A DNA stretch of 64,000 bases from JBEKHT01 sp049511715 (GCA_049511715.1 JBEKXU010000013.1:1-64000), one strand, 5' to 3'. Shown: positions 23,865 to 32,989, counted from the first letter of the stretch. Numbers and translations: made by a program. The notes: a model not told the origin generated them from the letters alone.

Positions 23865-25229
23865 TCAGTCCGGCGGGGCGGCAGCACCCTCCTGATCCGC
23901 GATGTAACCTCGCAAATGCTCGAGGGCGCGAGCCGCATAGGCCTCACCCCGCTCAAGCTTTCCCCGCGGAGGATGCTGGAGCGGCGGCAGGAGGCCAAAG
24001 TTGGCCTTCATCGGCTGGAAATGATGCTCTTCTGCGGCGGTGATGTACCGGCAGAGCGCGCCCAGCATCGAAGTCGCCGGGAGGACGAGCGGGGTTTCTC
24101 CCCTCAAGAGACGGGCCGCATTCCATCCTGCCAGAAGGCCCGTCGCCACGTTTCCCATGTAGCCTTCCACCCCCGTGATCTGCCCGGCCAGGAACAGATT
24201 CGGCCTCACCTTCAATTGAAGAGTCGGCTGAAGCAGGCGCGGGCTGTTGACAAAGGTGTTGCGGTGCATCTGGCCATAGCGGACGAACTCGGCCTTCTCC
24301 AATCCCGGGATCAAGTGAAAGACCCTCTTCTGCTCCAGGTACTTGAGGTTGGTTTGAAACCCGACAAGATTGTAGACCGTCCTCGCTAGGTCCTCCTGGC
24401 GCAACTGGACCACTGCGAAGGGTCGTTTTCCGGTGTGAGAATCCCGAAGTCCCACCGGCCTCATTGGGCCAAAGGCAAGCGTATCCGGGCCTCGTTCGGC
24501 CAGAATCTCGACCGGTAGACAGCCCTCAAAGTACCCCTCCGCCCCCGCCCTCACGCCTGAACGCAAGGCCTCCTCAAACTCCTGCAGGGGAATGCGTTCG
24601 GCCTCCTTCAATTCGGCAACGAAGTGGTAGTACTGCTCTCGATCCATAGGACAATTCAGGTAGTCTGAGGAGAGGCTTCGGCGCGAGTCCTGAAAGGCCA
24701 CACGCAAGTCGATGCTCTCCGCAGAAACCAAGGGGGCAACCGCATCAAAGAAATAAAGATGGTTGGCACCCGTGAGATGGGCGAGGGACTCGGAGAGCGC
24801 CGGTGAGGTCAAAGGCCCGGAGGCGAGGATGGCGGGCTCTGGAGGAATCTCCTTGACCTCCTCACGGATCACCTCAATTCCGGGATGGCCAAAGATTCGC
24901 GCCGTGGCATCCTCCGCAAAGGCCACCCGATCGACAGCCAGAGCCCCACCCGCCGGGACAGAGGTCTCGCGGGCGACCCGGAGCAGCATAGAACCGAGCG
25001 TCTCCAGTTCCTCCTTCAGCAATCCGCCCGCCCGGTTAGGAAGCGCAGAGCCGAGGGAGTTTGAGCATACGAGCTCCGCCAGAAGCCCGGTTCGGTGCGC
25101 CCCGGTCATACGCAACGGCCGCATCTCATAGAGCCGTACCCGCAGCCCTCGTTCAGCAGCCTGCCAGGCAGCCTCGCAGCCTGCCAAACCGCCGCCAACG
25201 ACCATGAGATCCAATGGAGAGCTCATCAA
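23865..25229 (-). CDS. trmFO: methylenetetrahydrofolate--tRNA (uracil-54-C5)-methyltransferase
   Basis: A 454-residue FAD- and folate-dependent enzyme that makes ribothymidine at position 54 of tRNA. The N-terminal FAD-binding motif is VVGGGLAGCEAAWQAAERG. The family signature follows as EMRPLRMTGAHRTGLLAELV with CSNSLGS, then FFDAVAPLVSAESID, NCPMDREQYYHFVAELKEAE, the ARGPDTLAFGPMRPVGL-like segment (LAERGPDTLAFGPMRPVG), and the GQITGVEGYMGNVATGLLAG block near the C terminus. The catalytic Cys lie in CSNSLGS and FEGCLPVEIL. Length is typical of the gid family. A monocistronic housekeeping gene; very sure. Confidence 0.97.
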   Translation of the reverse strand: MMSSPLDLMVVGGGLAGCEAAWQAAERGLRVRLYEMRPLRMTGAHRTGLLAELVCSNSLGSALPNRAGGLLKEELETLGSMLLRVARETSVPAGGALAVDRVAFAEDATARIFGHPGIEVIREEVKEIPPEPAILASGPLTSPALSESLAHLTGANHLYFFDAVAPLVSAESIDLRVAFQDSRRSLSSDYLNCPMDREQYYHFVAELKEAERIPLQEFEEALRSGVRAGAEGYFEGCLPVEILAERGPDTLAFGPMRPVGLRDSHTGKRPFAVVQLRQEDLARTVYNLVGFQTNLKYLEQKRVFHLIPGLEKAEFVRYGQMHRNTFVNSPRLLQPTLQLKVRPNLFLAGQITGVEGYMGNVATGLLAGWNAARLLRGETPLVLPATSMLGALCRYITAAEEHHFQPMKANFGLLPPLQHPPRGKLERGEAYAARALEHLRGYIADQEGAAAPPD

Positions 25230-25757
25230 GGGTATTTTATCAACTTATCATTCCCAAACGGCTGACTTGGGTCGTTCCATGGAGGGAGCCAGGCTCACAT
25301 GGTCTTCCGGGAGTCCAACTCGGGGAGAATAGGCAGGACCCAACCCCTCGACGATGCTCCGGGTTCTTCGGCCGTCCTGACCCAGTGTAAAATCGCTGAG
25401 CGGACCGTCCCCTCCGGCGGCGGGGGTAATTGCGCAAAACCGCCAGGCGCCTTCCGGGGTGCGGACTCATCCGCCTGGCGCTCGGTAAGGAGAGATGGCA
25501 TGGCACGAAAGAGCGGCCGCGCACCATTCAGTCCAGGAAGCTCAACCTGGACGCGCTGATGCTTGCGGGATTTGCTTGATCTGCCTGGGCGTACGCAGGG
25601 CCTTGAATCCGCACGGCGGGGGGACAACACGGGCGCCCTTGCTTCTATTCTCCAATATGCTGCCGGGGGTCGCGACATCTTGGGATGGCCCGCATGGTGC
25701 CAGGATGAAGATTGGGGTCGCTATCAGTTCGGTCTCATTTTCGAGGTGAAGGGAAGG
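25230..25757. other. gap; the frame of the next gene runs in from 25563
   Basis: No independent gene is supported. The frame of the zinc-ribbon protein is open from about 25563, and the last 15 codons before 25758 (GRYQFGLIFEVKGR) look moderately protein-like, so a longer start is possible. Confidence 0.4.
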
Positions 25758-26096
25758 ATGCGGCTTGAAGCCAGTATCCCGCCGGAGTGGAAAGAAGAGC
25801 CTCATTCGACTCCGCCGCTGGAGCGACGGTACGGCCTGTGGGGCGGCGCCATTTGTCCCATTTGCAAGCGACCGTTCAGGCTTTGCCTCTTCTCCCCTCA
25901 TTTGCTTGTCCGGATCCTCGCTCGCTGCCCCTATTGCGGCAGACTTGTCTTGGTCCGCCGAGCGTCGGTCAAGGAACTACGCCGCGCCGAGGCTGCCGAG
26001 CAAGACGCCAAGGGAGCAACCGCCCCCGTGCCGGAAGAGCGAGAAGAAGAGGAGTCCCGTCGGGAGTCGGCGCAGCCACGGGACCGGGAGACATGA
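25758..26096 (+). CDS. zinc-ribbon hypothetical protein, 112 aa
   Basis: From the ATG at 25758 (GAAGGGA site) the protein reads MRLEASIPPEWKEEPHSTPP, then a four-Cys zinc-ribbon pair, CPICKRPF and CPYCGRLVLV, separated by a hydrophobic RLCLFSPHLLVRILA. A charged tail of Glu/Arg repeats ends it (EEREEEESRRESAQPRDRET). It probably binds one zinc ion in the cytoplasm. No specific family recognised; the start is uncertain because the frame is open upstream. Confidence 0.5.
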   Translation: MRLEASIPPEWKEEPHSTPPLERRYGLWGGAICPICKRPFRLCLFSPHLLVRILARCPYCGRLVLVRRASVKELRRAEAAEQDAKGATAPVPEEREEEESRRESAQPRDRET

Positions 26097-26293
26097 TCGC
26101 CCTTCACGCGCATTCGTCCGGCGTGCACGCGCCCGGCCACGCTTGCTGAAACGAAGGGACGGGCATACCTCTTTCCGCCCTCGTTGTCTGCCCTTCTCAA
26201 TCGCACGGCGGCCGAAGGAGACGGCTGGGCGGCGCAGGCAAGATCGGCTGGAGTTCATCGAACAACACGTCTCCATCATCCAAGGATGGAAGA

Positions 26294-26746
26294 ATGCCAA
26301 CGATGAAGGTCTACCTGGAAGGATGGTTGGCGGGCTCGCTCCCGCCGCCCCCTATCGCCCAGTTGATGGGCATTTCCCTGAGGGATTGCAAACAGGGGGC
26401 TTCGACCATGGAGATGCGGGTCGGCCCGGCGCACCACAACCCCCTTGGCACGGTGCATGGCGGTGTGCTCTGCGATCTGTCGGATGCAGCCATGGGCACG
26501 GCCGTCGCCAGCCTGCTTGGCCCCGATGAAACGTTCACTACGGTTGAATTGGCGGCACATTATTTCATCCCTCTCCGGGAAGGTCTCCTAACCGCGCGTG
26601 CCCGGGTCCTTCGCAGGGGGAGGTTGATCGCCTACGTCGAATGCGAGGTGACCGATGAAAAACAACGGCTGGTCGGCAAGTTCACTTCGACCTGCTTGAT
26701 GAGATCGGGGACGCAGTCGGAGGGACCTGCCCCGACGGCAGCGTGA
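26294..26746 (+). CDS. PaaI-like hotdog thioesterase, 150 aa
   Basis: A hotdog-fold acyl-CoA thioesterase of the PaaI/4HBT group. The hallmark helix is HNPLGTVHGGVLCDLSDAAM with the HGG motif, followed by TTVELAAHYFIPLREGLLTA and VLRRGRLIAYVECEVTDEKQ, the usual central strands. Length is normal. Start taken at 26294 (MPTMKVYLEGW); an internal ATG at 26303 is an alternative. Hydrolyses acyl-CoA, substrate unknown. Monocistronic. Confidence 0.88.
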   Translation: MPTMKVYLEGWLAGSLPPPPIAQLMGISLRDCKQGASTMEMRVGPAHHNPLGTVHGGVLCDLSDAAMGTAVASLLGPDETFTTVELAAHYFIPLREGLLTARARVLRRGRLIAYVECEVTDEKQRLVGKFTSTCLMRSGTQSEGPAPTAA

Positions 26747-27042
26747 CCTTGGCCGCCAGGCGGTCAGGAGGGAGTCCGGGGAGCGGCTGGGAGGCCGGCG
26801 ACGAAACGCCCGGGCTGCGCGGGGATGGGCCACCCTGTCCACAAGCGCAGGATCTGATCCCTGGGTTAGGAAGGCAGGCATCTGCCAAGAGTTGCTCAAC
26901 AGCGGGTGGAATGAACAGATAACTGAAGTTGATCCCGCGAGCGAAGCCCATTGGGGCCAGGCAGGAAGGATCCCTCCGGGCCTGCGGGAGCTCGCGCTCA
27001 AGAAGGACCGCCTCCCAGTCCCTGCGGGGGTCGTGCTGGGCG

Positions 27043-27048
27043 TATAAT
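27043..27048 (+). promoter_or_regulatory. -10 element for the cobalamin-riboswitch transcript
   Basis: A perfect TATAAT. No good -35 hexamer lies 17 bases upstream, so the promoter is only partly supported. Its place immediately before the riboswitch fits. Confidence 0.45.
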
Positions 27049-27074
27049 CGCCCCCGGACACAACAGAATAGTCT

Positions 27075-27215
27075 GCAGCCCTGGCGCCCGGCCCCCGGAT
27101 GGGCGGGCTCAATGGCGAAGCCGGTAGTAGTCCGGCGCTGTCTCGCAACTGTAGGCACGGTGAAGATGTTGGCCGTGCAAGCCAGGTCGACCACCAGGCT
27201 GCGGTTCCATGACAC
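27075..27215 (+). ncRNA. cobalamin riboswitch
   Basis: The conserved core is readable: CCGGCGCTGTCTCGCAACTG (the class has CCGCAACTGT after a CTGxC), preceded by a GGCGAAGCCGGTAGTAGTCC-type stem. The B12 box AAGCCAGGTCGACCACC lies near 27180-27196, matching the AGYCAGGAGACC-type consensus with changes. It is followed by an 11-bp terminator hairpin, so high cobalamin should stop transcription of the binding-protein gene. Edges are approximate. Confidence 0.85.
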
Positions 27216-27263
27216 CTCGCAGGAAGGGGAAGGGACCACGGGCAAGTTGCCCCTCACAAGCCA

Positions 27264-27295
27264 GATCCCCTGTCTGCCGACAGGGGATCTTCTTT
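27264..27295 (+). terminator. riboswitch-controlled intrinsic terminator
   Basis: Perfect 11-bp stem GATCCCCTGTC/GACAGGGGATC with a TGCC loop and U-rich TTCTTT tail, about 50 bases before the start codon. It is the likely expression platform of the cobalamin riboswitch. Confidence 0.85.
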
Positions 27296-27347
27296 CTCCA
27301 TGGAAAGGCTCTGCCTGCGAACCTTGTTCGGCCGAAAGGAGACTCCG

Positions 27348-28331
27348 ATGTGCAAAGTTCGATTCCTGCTCCAGGCAGCCGTCTATGCAATGCTCCTTGT
27401 GGGTTGCGCCGCGGGAGGAGCCGCTCAGGCGGTCCCGACCGAGACCGCGGCACCTTCCCCCAGCCCGGCGCCCCCGACGGCGACGACTCTTCCCACGCCC
27501 ATCGCCGTCCAGGATGGGAGCGGCCAGATCGTTCGGCTTACCGGTCCGGCGACGCGCATCGTTTCACTGACGCCCTCCACGACCGAAATCCTCTTCGCGG
27601 TTGGAGCTGGCAGTCAGGTCGTCGGCCGAGACCAATTCTCAGACTACCCCTCCCAGGTCAAATCACTGCCCAGCATCTCCACTTCGATGGGCCAGCTCAA
27701 CACCGAGGAAGTGGTCGCCTTGAAACCTGATCTTGTGGTTTCGGCGCCCCTTTTTGCCCCGGAGCAGATTCAGACCCTGCGCAACCTCGGCCTTACGGTC
27801 TTCGTGGTTCCTAATCCGACGGACTTTGAAGGGCTCTATCAGGACATCGAAAACGTCGGTGCGCTCACAGGACGCAGTTCCGAGGCCCAGGCCTTGGTGA
27901 ACACATCGCAGGGGCGCGTTGCGGCTGTCGAACAGGTGATCTCAAAGGCCACCACTCACCCAAAGGTTTTCTATGAACTGGATGGGTCCGACCCGGCCAA
28001 GCCATACACCGCAGGCCCCGGGAGCTTCATCGACCTCGTCATTCGGATGGCCGGCGGCCAGAACGCGGCCGCAGGCCTCAAAGTGGACTATGCCCAGATC
28101 AGCCTGGAGGAGCTGGTTAGCCAAAACCCGGATGAAATCGTCTTGGGCGATGCGGCTTATGGCATTACCGTGGCCTCCGTCAAAGCACGCCCCGGCTGGG
28201 GGGTCATGAATGCCGTCAAGAACAACGCCGTGTTTCCGTTCGATGACAATCTGGTGAGCCGCCCAGGACCGCGCCTGGTCGATGGGTTGGAGGCAATGGC
28301 CAGGCTGATCCACCCGGAGCTGTTCAAGTAG
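27348..28331 (+). CDS. ABC transporter substrate-binding lipoprotein, BtuF-like (cobalamin)
   Basis: 327 residues starting MCKVRFLLQAAVYAMLLVGC at 27348 behind an AAAGGAGA site, a lipoprotein signal with Cys20. A Thr/Pro linker follows, then a periplasmic-binding fold of the BtuF/FhuD class: ATRIVSLTPSTTEILFAVGA, VVGRDQFSDYPSQVKSLPSI, NTEEVVALKPDLVVSAPLFA, and the RPGPRLVDGLEAMARLIHPE C-terminal helix. These match corrinoid-binding proteins. The upstream riboswitch makes cobalamin the likely ligand. No permease or ATPase gene lies nearby, so its partners must be elsewhere. Confidence 0.9.
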   Translation: MCKVRFLLQAAVYAMLLVGCAAGGAAQAVPTETAAPSPSPAPPTATTLPTPIAVQDGSGQIVRLTGPATRIVSLTPSTTEILFAVGAGSQVVGRDQFSDYPSQVKSLPSISTSMGQLNTEEVVALKPDLVVSAPLFAPEQIQTLRNLGLTVFVVPNPTDFEGLYQDIENVGALTGRSSEAQALVNTSQGRVAAVEQVISKATTHPKVFYELDGSDPAKPYTAGPGSFIDLVIRMAGGQNAAAGLKVDYAQISLEELVSQNPDEIVLGDAAYGITVASVKARPGWGVMNAVKNNAVFPFDDNLVSRPGPRLVDGLEAMARLIHPELFK

Positions 28332-28338
28332 AGCGCGG

Positions 28339-29172
28339 TCAGTTCATGCCGCGGACCAATCCTCCCGGCTGACAGGTCCGGCAGAAGTTGGTGACGCGCT
28401 GATGGGCAGTGATGGAGGAGATAGTGGTCCCGCAGCGCGGACAGGGCTGCCCGCCTCGCAGGTGAACCGAAAAGAAGTCGCGAGGCTCGAGATGGATATC
28501 CTCGCCCATCTCGGCGCGCACCTTCTCTAGCGAACCCGAGAGGGTGGTCCGCATCGCCTCATAAACCTGCGCGACCTGCCCAGCCTGGAGGCTGGAGCGC
28601 TTGCGGTAGGGGTGAATGCCCGCCGTCCAGAGGATCTCGTCGGCATAGGCGTTGCCGATCCCGGCAACGAAATCGGCGCGGGTCAGAACGCCCTTGATCT
28701 CTCCTCGGAAGCGGCGAATTCTCGCCTCGAACTCCTCCCGCGAAACCGCCAGGGCATCCGGCCCCATCTCGCGGAAGCTTGGGATGGACATCAGGTCGAG
28801 GGTCAGATAGAACTGACCCATCTGCTTGGCATCGATGTAACGCAATTCGTGCTCCAGGTCAAGAAAGCCCAGGATCACCAGAACCGGACCCGGCTTCTTG
28901 GCGTCGGGCGAACAGAGCTGGAAGCGGCCCATCAATTTGGGGTTTATTGCCAGCCACAAACCGGCCGTCAAGTCGAAGAGCAGGAACTTGCCCCGCCGGC
29001 TGACTCCTCGGACCTCTTTTCCCCTCAGGCTTTCCGCGAATCCTCGCCCGGTTAGGTCCCGGACGACGATGGCCCCACCTTTGGGAGCCACCTTCACCTG
29101 TTGGATAACACGCCCGACCAGCCGGTGGGCGAGGACCTCGCTGACGACCTCAAGCTCTGGAAGCTCTGGCAT
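28339..29172 (-). CDS. mutM: formamidopyrimidine-DNA glycosylase
   Basis: 277 residues. It begins MPELPELEVVSEVLAHRLVG; Pro2-Glu3 are the catalytic pair of the Fpg/Nei family, which fixes the start at 29172. It removes 8-oxoguanine and other oxidised bases. The Lys of GKFLLFDL matches conserved Lys57. The helix-two-turn-helix region reads GIGNAYADEILWTAGIHPYR, and the C-terminal zinc finger is CPRCGTTISSITAHQR...FCRTCQ with four Cys. Convergent with the BtuF-like gene, 7 bp between stops. Fpg rather than Nei is favoured by the sequence but not certain. Confidence 0.92.
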   Translation of the reverse strand: MPELPELEVVSEVLAHRLVGRVIQQVKVAPKGGAIVVRDLTGRGFAESLRGKEVRGVSRRGKFLLFDLTAGLWLAINPKLMGRFQLCSPDAKKPGPVLVILGFLDLEHELRYIDAKQMGQFYLTLDLMSIPSFREMGPDALAVSREEFEARIRRFRGEIKGVLTRADFVAGIGNAYADEILWTAGIHPYRKRSSLQAGQVAQVYEAMRTTLSGSLEKVRAEMGEDIHLEPRDFFSVHLRGGQPCPRCGTTISSITAHQRVTNFCRTCQPGGLVRGMN

Positions 29173-29264
29173 CGGATGGAGACCGTGTGGCCCGCCTGCC
29201 GCCGCAAAGGGCAGCGTCGTGCGCTGGACCAACCGTCAGCGGAGATGGTAAAGCGAGTGGAGAC

Positions 29265-29528
29265 TCAATCTCCCGCGGTAATTCGAAAGACTGAGTCGCC
29301 TGGACGTACCTTCTGCTTGACCTGGACGGCGACCTCCTGCCCCGCTTTCACCTCGGTCACCGCTTGGTGTTCGATCTGCATGGAGGTGATCTTCTGCTCA
29401 AAATCCGAGTTCTTGCCCAGGAAGTGGAGTTCTTCACCGAGCTTCAGATCCCGGGTGAGCTTGAGCACCGCCACGCTGGCGCGGTCATAATAATGGGTTA
29501 CCTCTCCAATCCGCTCGCCGCTAGGCAT
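29265..29528 (-). CDS. EF-Tu domain-2-like small protein, 87 aa
   Basis: Starts MPSGERIGEVTHYYDRASVA at 29528 behind a GGGGAGG site. The sequence folds as a single beta barrel like domain 2 of translation factors: VAVLKLTRDLKLGEELHFLG, then SMQIEHQAVTEVKAGQEVAV and QKVRPGDSVFRI. The pattern of a Lys-Gly-Asp turn and an alternating Val run is characteristic, and stand-alone forms are usually annotated as translation-elongation-factor-like proteins. Role unknown; it has no GTPase domain. In the same direction as mutM downstream, 92 bp away, so co-transcription is possible. Confidence 0.75.
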   Translation of the reverse strand: MPSGERIGEVTHYYDRASVAVLKLTRDLKLGEELHFLGKNSDFEQKITSMQIEHQAVTEVKAGQEVAVQVKQKVRPGDSVFRITAGD

Positions 29529-30043
29529 TTTCTCCTCCCCGGCCGCCCCTCTTTCCGGCCTTTTTGCTCGAACTGCCACCCCAAGCCCTTTGAGATTGTA
29601 CAACCATCCCTCGGTAGCGGAGGCGGAATAGTCCGTCCCCCAAGTCCTGCGGGCGGCGGCGCCGCATTTCTGGACGGAGCAACCCCCGCCCCTTATGGCC
29701 AGCCAGGCTCTCCATGAAGCCATTGGAATCCCTGCAGGTTGGGAATGGCTCTTGGTGCCCTTCTCCGCCTTCGCCTTTGAGACAGAGGGGCCTCAGGGAA
29801 GGCTGGCCCTTGCGGGACCCCGAGGAACCCCGGATCTGTCCAGTCCCAGGAAGACCCGGTGAGTGTTGTCGGCTGCAGGGGCGTGTCCCAGCCGGGGGCC
29901 TGGCTGCAATCACTGTCGCCAACACCCTGGCCATCGCGCATCAGGGGTGTCCGCCTCCGGAGCGCGCTGCTGAGCGAGTGGCATCCCCCGATGTGCCAAC
30001 GAGACCTTGTGCGGGGTGGTTCCCTCATCCCCATCAAATCAGC
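29529..30043. other. gap without a supported gene
   Basis: Divergent region between minus-strand and plus-strand genes. The plus-strand promoter begins at 30044; otherwise nothing is recognised. Confidence 0.45.
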
Positions 30044-30072
30044 TTGACAGAGATGGGCTCAGAATGTATTAA
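30044..30072 (+). promoter_or_regulatory. sigma-70-type promoter
   Basis: TTGACA at 30044-30049, a 17-base spacer, TATTAA at 30067-30072. It would drive the lipoprotein and secreted-protein pair beginning at 30234, with a leader of about 155 bases. Confidence 0.7.
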
Positions 30073-30233
30073 GGATGCTCTCATTCGTTGGCGCCATCGG
30101 CAGGCGCTGCCCCGGTCGACGTTCGCTACGCCGATTTGTGTCTTCCACCGGTGGCGGGGACCAGAGCGCGGGGCAAACCCACATCCCGTGGCGGTCGCTC
30201 GGGCCGCAAATTGTCCATTCCTCGGAGGCTCCC

Positions 30234-30851
30234 ATGAAGAAGGTGAACCAGCGATCCTCCTCACCCAGGTCCTCCCGTGCAACCCTCGGCTCTCTTGCCC
30301 CGGTCGGGATCGGCCTGCTGCTTGCAATCGTCTTGATCTCCTTGGCGTGCAATCTGCCGACCGCCTTGGGGCTGAAAATGCCGGGGAGCGCCACGGCCAC
30401 CCCGCCCATGTCCCTCCAGGAGGCCCTGGCCGTCCCCCCGCGTGACGACCGACCTGAAATCCTCAAGCAGATGGGCTATCCCGACGCGTTTCGGATCATC
30501 TTCGAAGACCTGGGCTCCCAGACCGTCCGAAGGGAGGAATGGTCCTATTTCGACGAGCAGACCCGCTTCGACTTCATCGATGGAACGCTGGTCGACACCG
30601 CTCGCATTGTTCCCACCCCGAACGGAACGATTTTCGCCAGCTACTACGATCCCTCGGCCTTCCAGGCTTATATGACCCTCGGCCAGGTCCAGGCCTTGTT
30701 CCCGGACCAGAAATTGCTTCAGGTCGACGCCGCCCAGGCCGGCGTGTCCGGCGGGCTGGTCGTGGCGGGCAACCAGATCCTGATGGGCTTTGATCAGGGC
30801 CAGCTCGTGTATGTCGAAACCCTGGTCCTGACCCCGGAGGGAAAATCATGA
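30234..30851 (+). CDS. membrane-anchored or lipoprotein hypothetical, 205 aa
   Basis: Starts MKKVNQRSSSPRSSRATLGS at 30234 behind a CGGAGG site. A hydrophobic segment (IGLLLAIVLISLAC) ends in a lipobox-like LISLAC at about residue 40. The outer part carries FRIIFEDLGSQTVRREEWSY, FDEQTRFDFIDGTLVDTARI and MTLGQVQALFPDQKLLQVDA, a compact alpha/beta domain. No family recognised. Its stop overlaps the next start (ATGA at 30848), so the two genes are translationally coupled and likely work together at the cell surface. Confidence 0.7.
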   Translation: MKKVNQRSSSPRSSRATLGSLAPVGIGLLLAIVLISLACNLPTALGLKMPGSATATPPMSLQEALAVPPRDDRPEILKQMGYPDAFRIIFEDLGSQTVRREEWSYFDEQTRFDFIDGTLVDTARIVPTPNGTIFASYYDPSAFQAYMTLGQVQALFPDQKLLQVDAAQAGVSGGLVVAGNQILMGFDQGQLVYVETLVLTPEGKS

Positions 30852-32503
30852 AACTCTCGCCTCTATCGCGAATGGCCATCTCACTCCTGATCGCCCTGCT
30901 TGTGTCCGGGCCCGCCCTGCCGGTCCTGGCGCAGTCCCAGCTCCTTCCCCCCGAGCGCGGCCTCTCTTCCATGATCCCCCTCCTGGGCCTGGTCAGCGCC
31001 TGGATGCACCGCAACCGGACCTATCGCAACGCCAACGATTTCGAAGAGGACGAACAGGCCGAGTATGCGGACAAGCTGGCGGTACTGGAGCAGCAGCATC
31101 AAGATATGAAAGTATCACCGAATCCCAACGCCACTCAGGAAGAGCAGGAGGCTGCGTACGTCAAGAACAAGGCCGCGCTTGAACAGGAACAAAAACTGGC
31201 GATGGATTTCGCCGAATCCATTAAGGGGGGCGCCCGGCACGATTTCAACCAGGCTCTGAAAGACGAGATCATCAAGACGGTCCTGGCCACCGGGGTTGTC
31301 CAAAACCTCCTGGGAGATCTCGGCCAGGGTCTGCGCCAGGCGCAGGATCTGGTCAACAGCGCCCTGTCCCACCTAAAATCGAACGGGGACATCGGCGGTC
31401 AAGTCCAACAATTCAACAACAAGGCCCAGCTGCTTAAACTGGCGGCAGGCCTGATTGGCGGCGACGATGGGGATAACCTCAACCAGACGGCCCAGGACAT
31501 CATGGACAAGGTCAACGGCACGGAGAAAATTACCGAGGAAACCTTGACGGGGATCAAGCAGAAACTGGACAACGCCCAAGGCATCCTGCTGGGACTCCAG
31601 AATACGGACTACGTCCCCACCACAAGCGAGTTGACCAGCACCCTGGCCCTCCAACTGGTCGGGCTAGGTCAGGGCAACCCCACGACCGACGCCATCCTCA
31701 ACGTGCTCGGGTTCAAGGTCGGGTCCAGTCCGGAATCCCTTCGCCAACGCTGGGAGCAACTCCAAACTCAGGGATTCAGGGTGAGATGCCGGGCCTGGAA
31801 CAAGAACTGGATGGCCACGCTCAACACCCTCGCCGAGCAACTGTCAGTGGAGGAGTCGCCGACGGAGGAGGAAGTCGCCTGCAAGGAGGTCACCCCCGAC
31901 GATCTCACCCAAACGGGGGGCGAAGTTGTTGCAGAGCCCTCGGCCACCACCAAGCAGGGCCCTGCCTCAGGGGCCACCGGCCAGCTAGGCCACTTCCAGA
32001 AGACGGACTGCGGGGTGGAGGGGCTGGATATCACCAATGCCCTGGTGGACTACAACACCCTCGACCCCAATAAAGGTCCCTATCTGGTCTGTCATAACGA
32101 CGTGGGTGACGGTTTCTCAATCACCCCTTGGTCCGACCCTGTTCAGCTCATTGCTTTCTTCCAGAAAAAGTCGGCTGTTTTTCAGGGCTTCGTAGATCAG
32201 GCCAACCAGTGGAACTCCTTCCCGGGGCTCGACCCGGCTCTGATCCAACAAGTGACTTTTGTAAGGCACGACTCCAATCGCTATGTGGTCACGATCGTTG
32301 GTTACTCGAACGTTCAGAAGTGCGAAGAGGGCGATGGCTATGGAGAAGAAGCGATCGATGGGCGGTTTGCCGTCCAGATGGAGTACACCCTGGATGGAGA
32401 CTGCGGCCCTTCAGATCCCAGTGCCTATCCCGCGATGATGCAGGAGCTGGAGGCCTCGGCCCTGACCGCAATTGCGCGCGTGGAAGGGAAGCCCAGCCCG
32501 TAG
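30848..32503 (+). CDS. secreted hypothetical protein, 551 aa
   Basis: Begins MKLSPLSRMAISLLIALLVS with a signal peptide likely cleaved after LPVLAQ. The mature N-terminal half is long, helical and charged (NANDFEEDEQAEYADKLAVL; KNKAALEQEQKLAMDFAES), with repeated amphipathic helices through about residue 250. The C-terminal part is a Cys-containing globular domain (DCGVEGLDITNALVDYNTLD; KCEEGDGYGEEAIDGRFAVQ). No catalytic motif recognised. It is coupled to the upstream lipoprotein gene by a 4-base overlap, suggesting a surface complex of the two (inference). Confidence 0.75.
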   Translation: MKLSPLSRMAISLLIALLVSGPALPVLAQSQLLPPERGLSSMIPLLGLVSAWMHRNRTYRNANDFEEDEQAEYADKLAVLEQQHQDMKVSPNPNATQEEQEAAYVKNKAALEQEQKLAMDFAESIKGGARHDFNQALKDEIIKTVLATGVVQNLLGDLGQGLRQAQDLVNSALSHLKSNGDIGGQVQQFNNKAQLLKLAAGLIGGDDGDNLNQTAQDIMDKVNGTEKITEETLTGIKQKLDNAQGILLGLQNTDYVPTTSELTSTLALQLVGLGQGNPTTDAILNVLGFKVGSSPESLRQRWEQLQTQGFRVRCRAWNKNWMATLNTLAEQLSVEESPTEEEVACKEVTPDDLTQTGGEVVAEPSATTKQGPASGATGQLGHFQKTDCGVEGLDITNALVDYNTLDPNKGPYLVCHNDVGDGFSITPWSDPVQLIAFFQKKSAVFQGFVDQANQWNSFPGLDPALIQQVTFVRHDSNRYVVTIVGYSNVQKCEEGDGYGEEAIDGRFAVQMEYTLDGDCGPSDPSAYPAMMQELEASALTAIARVEGKPSP

Positions 32504-32653
32504 TCGGACCGGAGAAGATGAGGACTTCTTCCACGAGATTCCGTGCGAGCGACTCTGAGATCGAGCGAGGATCGTGTGTGGATTGCTCCCCGTGGAGAAA
32601 AAAAGGGGGGATTGTCATTCCTCCTCCGGCCCTCCTCTTGCGGGGAAGAACGC

Positions 32654-32773
32654 TCAATCGCGACACGTGCGAACTCTCAACGTGATGGCCGCCAGCACAT
32701 ACACCGCCGCCGCGAGGATGAGACACACGACCAGGCTCACCACTTCGAGAAACGAAATCCAGCCCATGACCAT
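32654..32773 (-). CDS. small single-pass membrane protein, 39 aa
   Basis: Reads MVMGWISFLEVVSLVVCLIL then AAAVYVLAAITLRVRTCRD: one clean hydrophobic helix with a basic cytoplasmic end, the usual plan of a small membrane protein. A GGGGAA stretch lies 11 bases before the ATG, a weak site. It is the only gene-like object between 32504 and 32989. A hairpin at 32831-32857 lies just upstream. Unknown function; support is the composition and the absence of any competing frame. Confidence 0.45.
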   Translation of the reverse strand: MVMGWISFLEVVSLVVCLILAAAVYVLAAITLRVRTCRD

Positions 32774-32830
32774 GTTTTAGGATTCCCCGTGCCACCCGGC
32801 CAGCCACTACCTCCGTGAAGGGGCTATGAA

Positions 32831-32857
32831 AAGGGCCGAACGATCCGTTCGGCCCTT
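32831..32857 (-). terminator. perfect 12-bp hairpin, terminator of the lipoprotein at 32990
   Basis: AAGGGCCGAACG and CGTTCGGCCCTT with a 3-base loop. On the minus strand it is followed by TTCATAG after a run reading CCCTTTTC, giving a modest U tract for transcripts from the 33.6-kb gene. In the plus direction there is no U tract. Confidence 0.65.
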
Positions 32858-32989
32858 GTGCCTCTGTATGTGGATTGTCTTCTCACCCTGTTACGCCAGG
32901 GGCCAGCGGCTTTGCCCCCCCGCCCCACACGAGAAGCCCGCAAAGACGGCCTTCGCTGGGCAGGACCAGAAGCTCCGCCAAACCACTCG

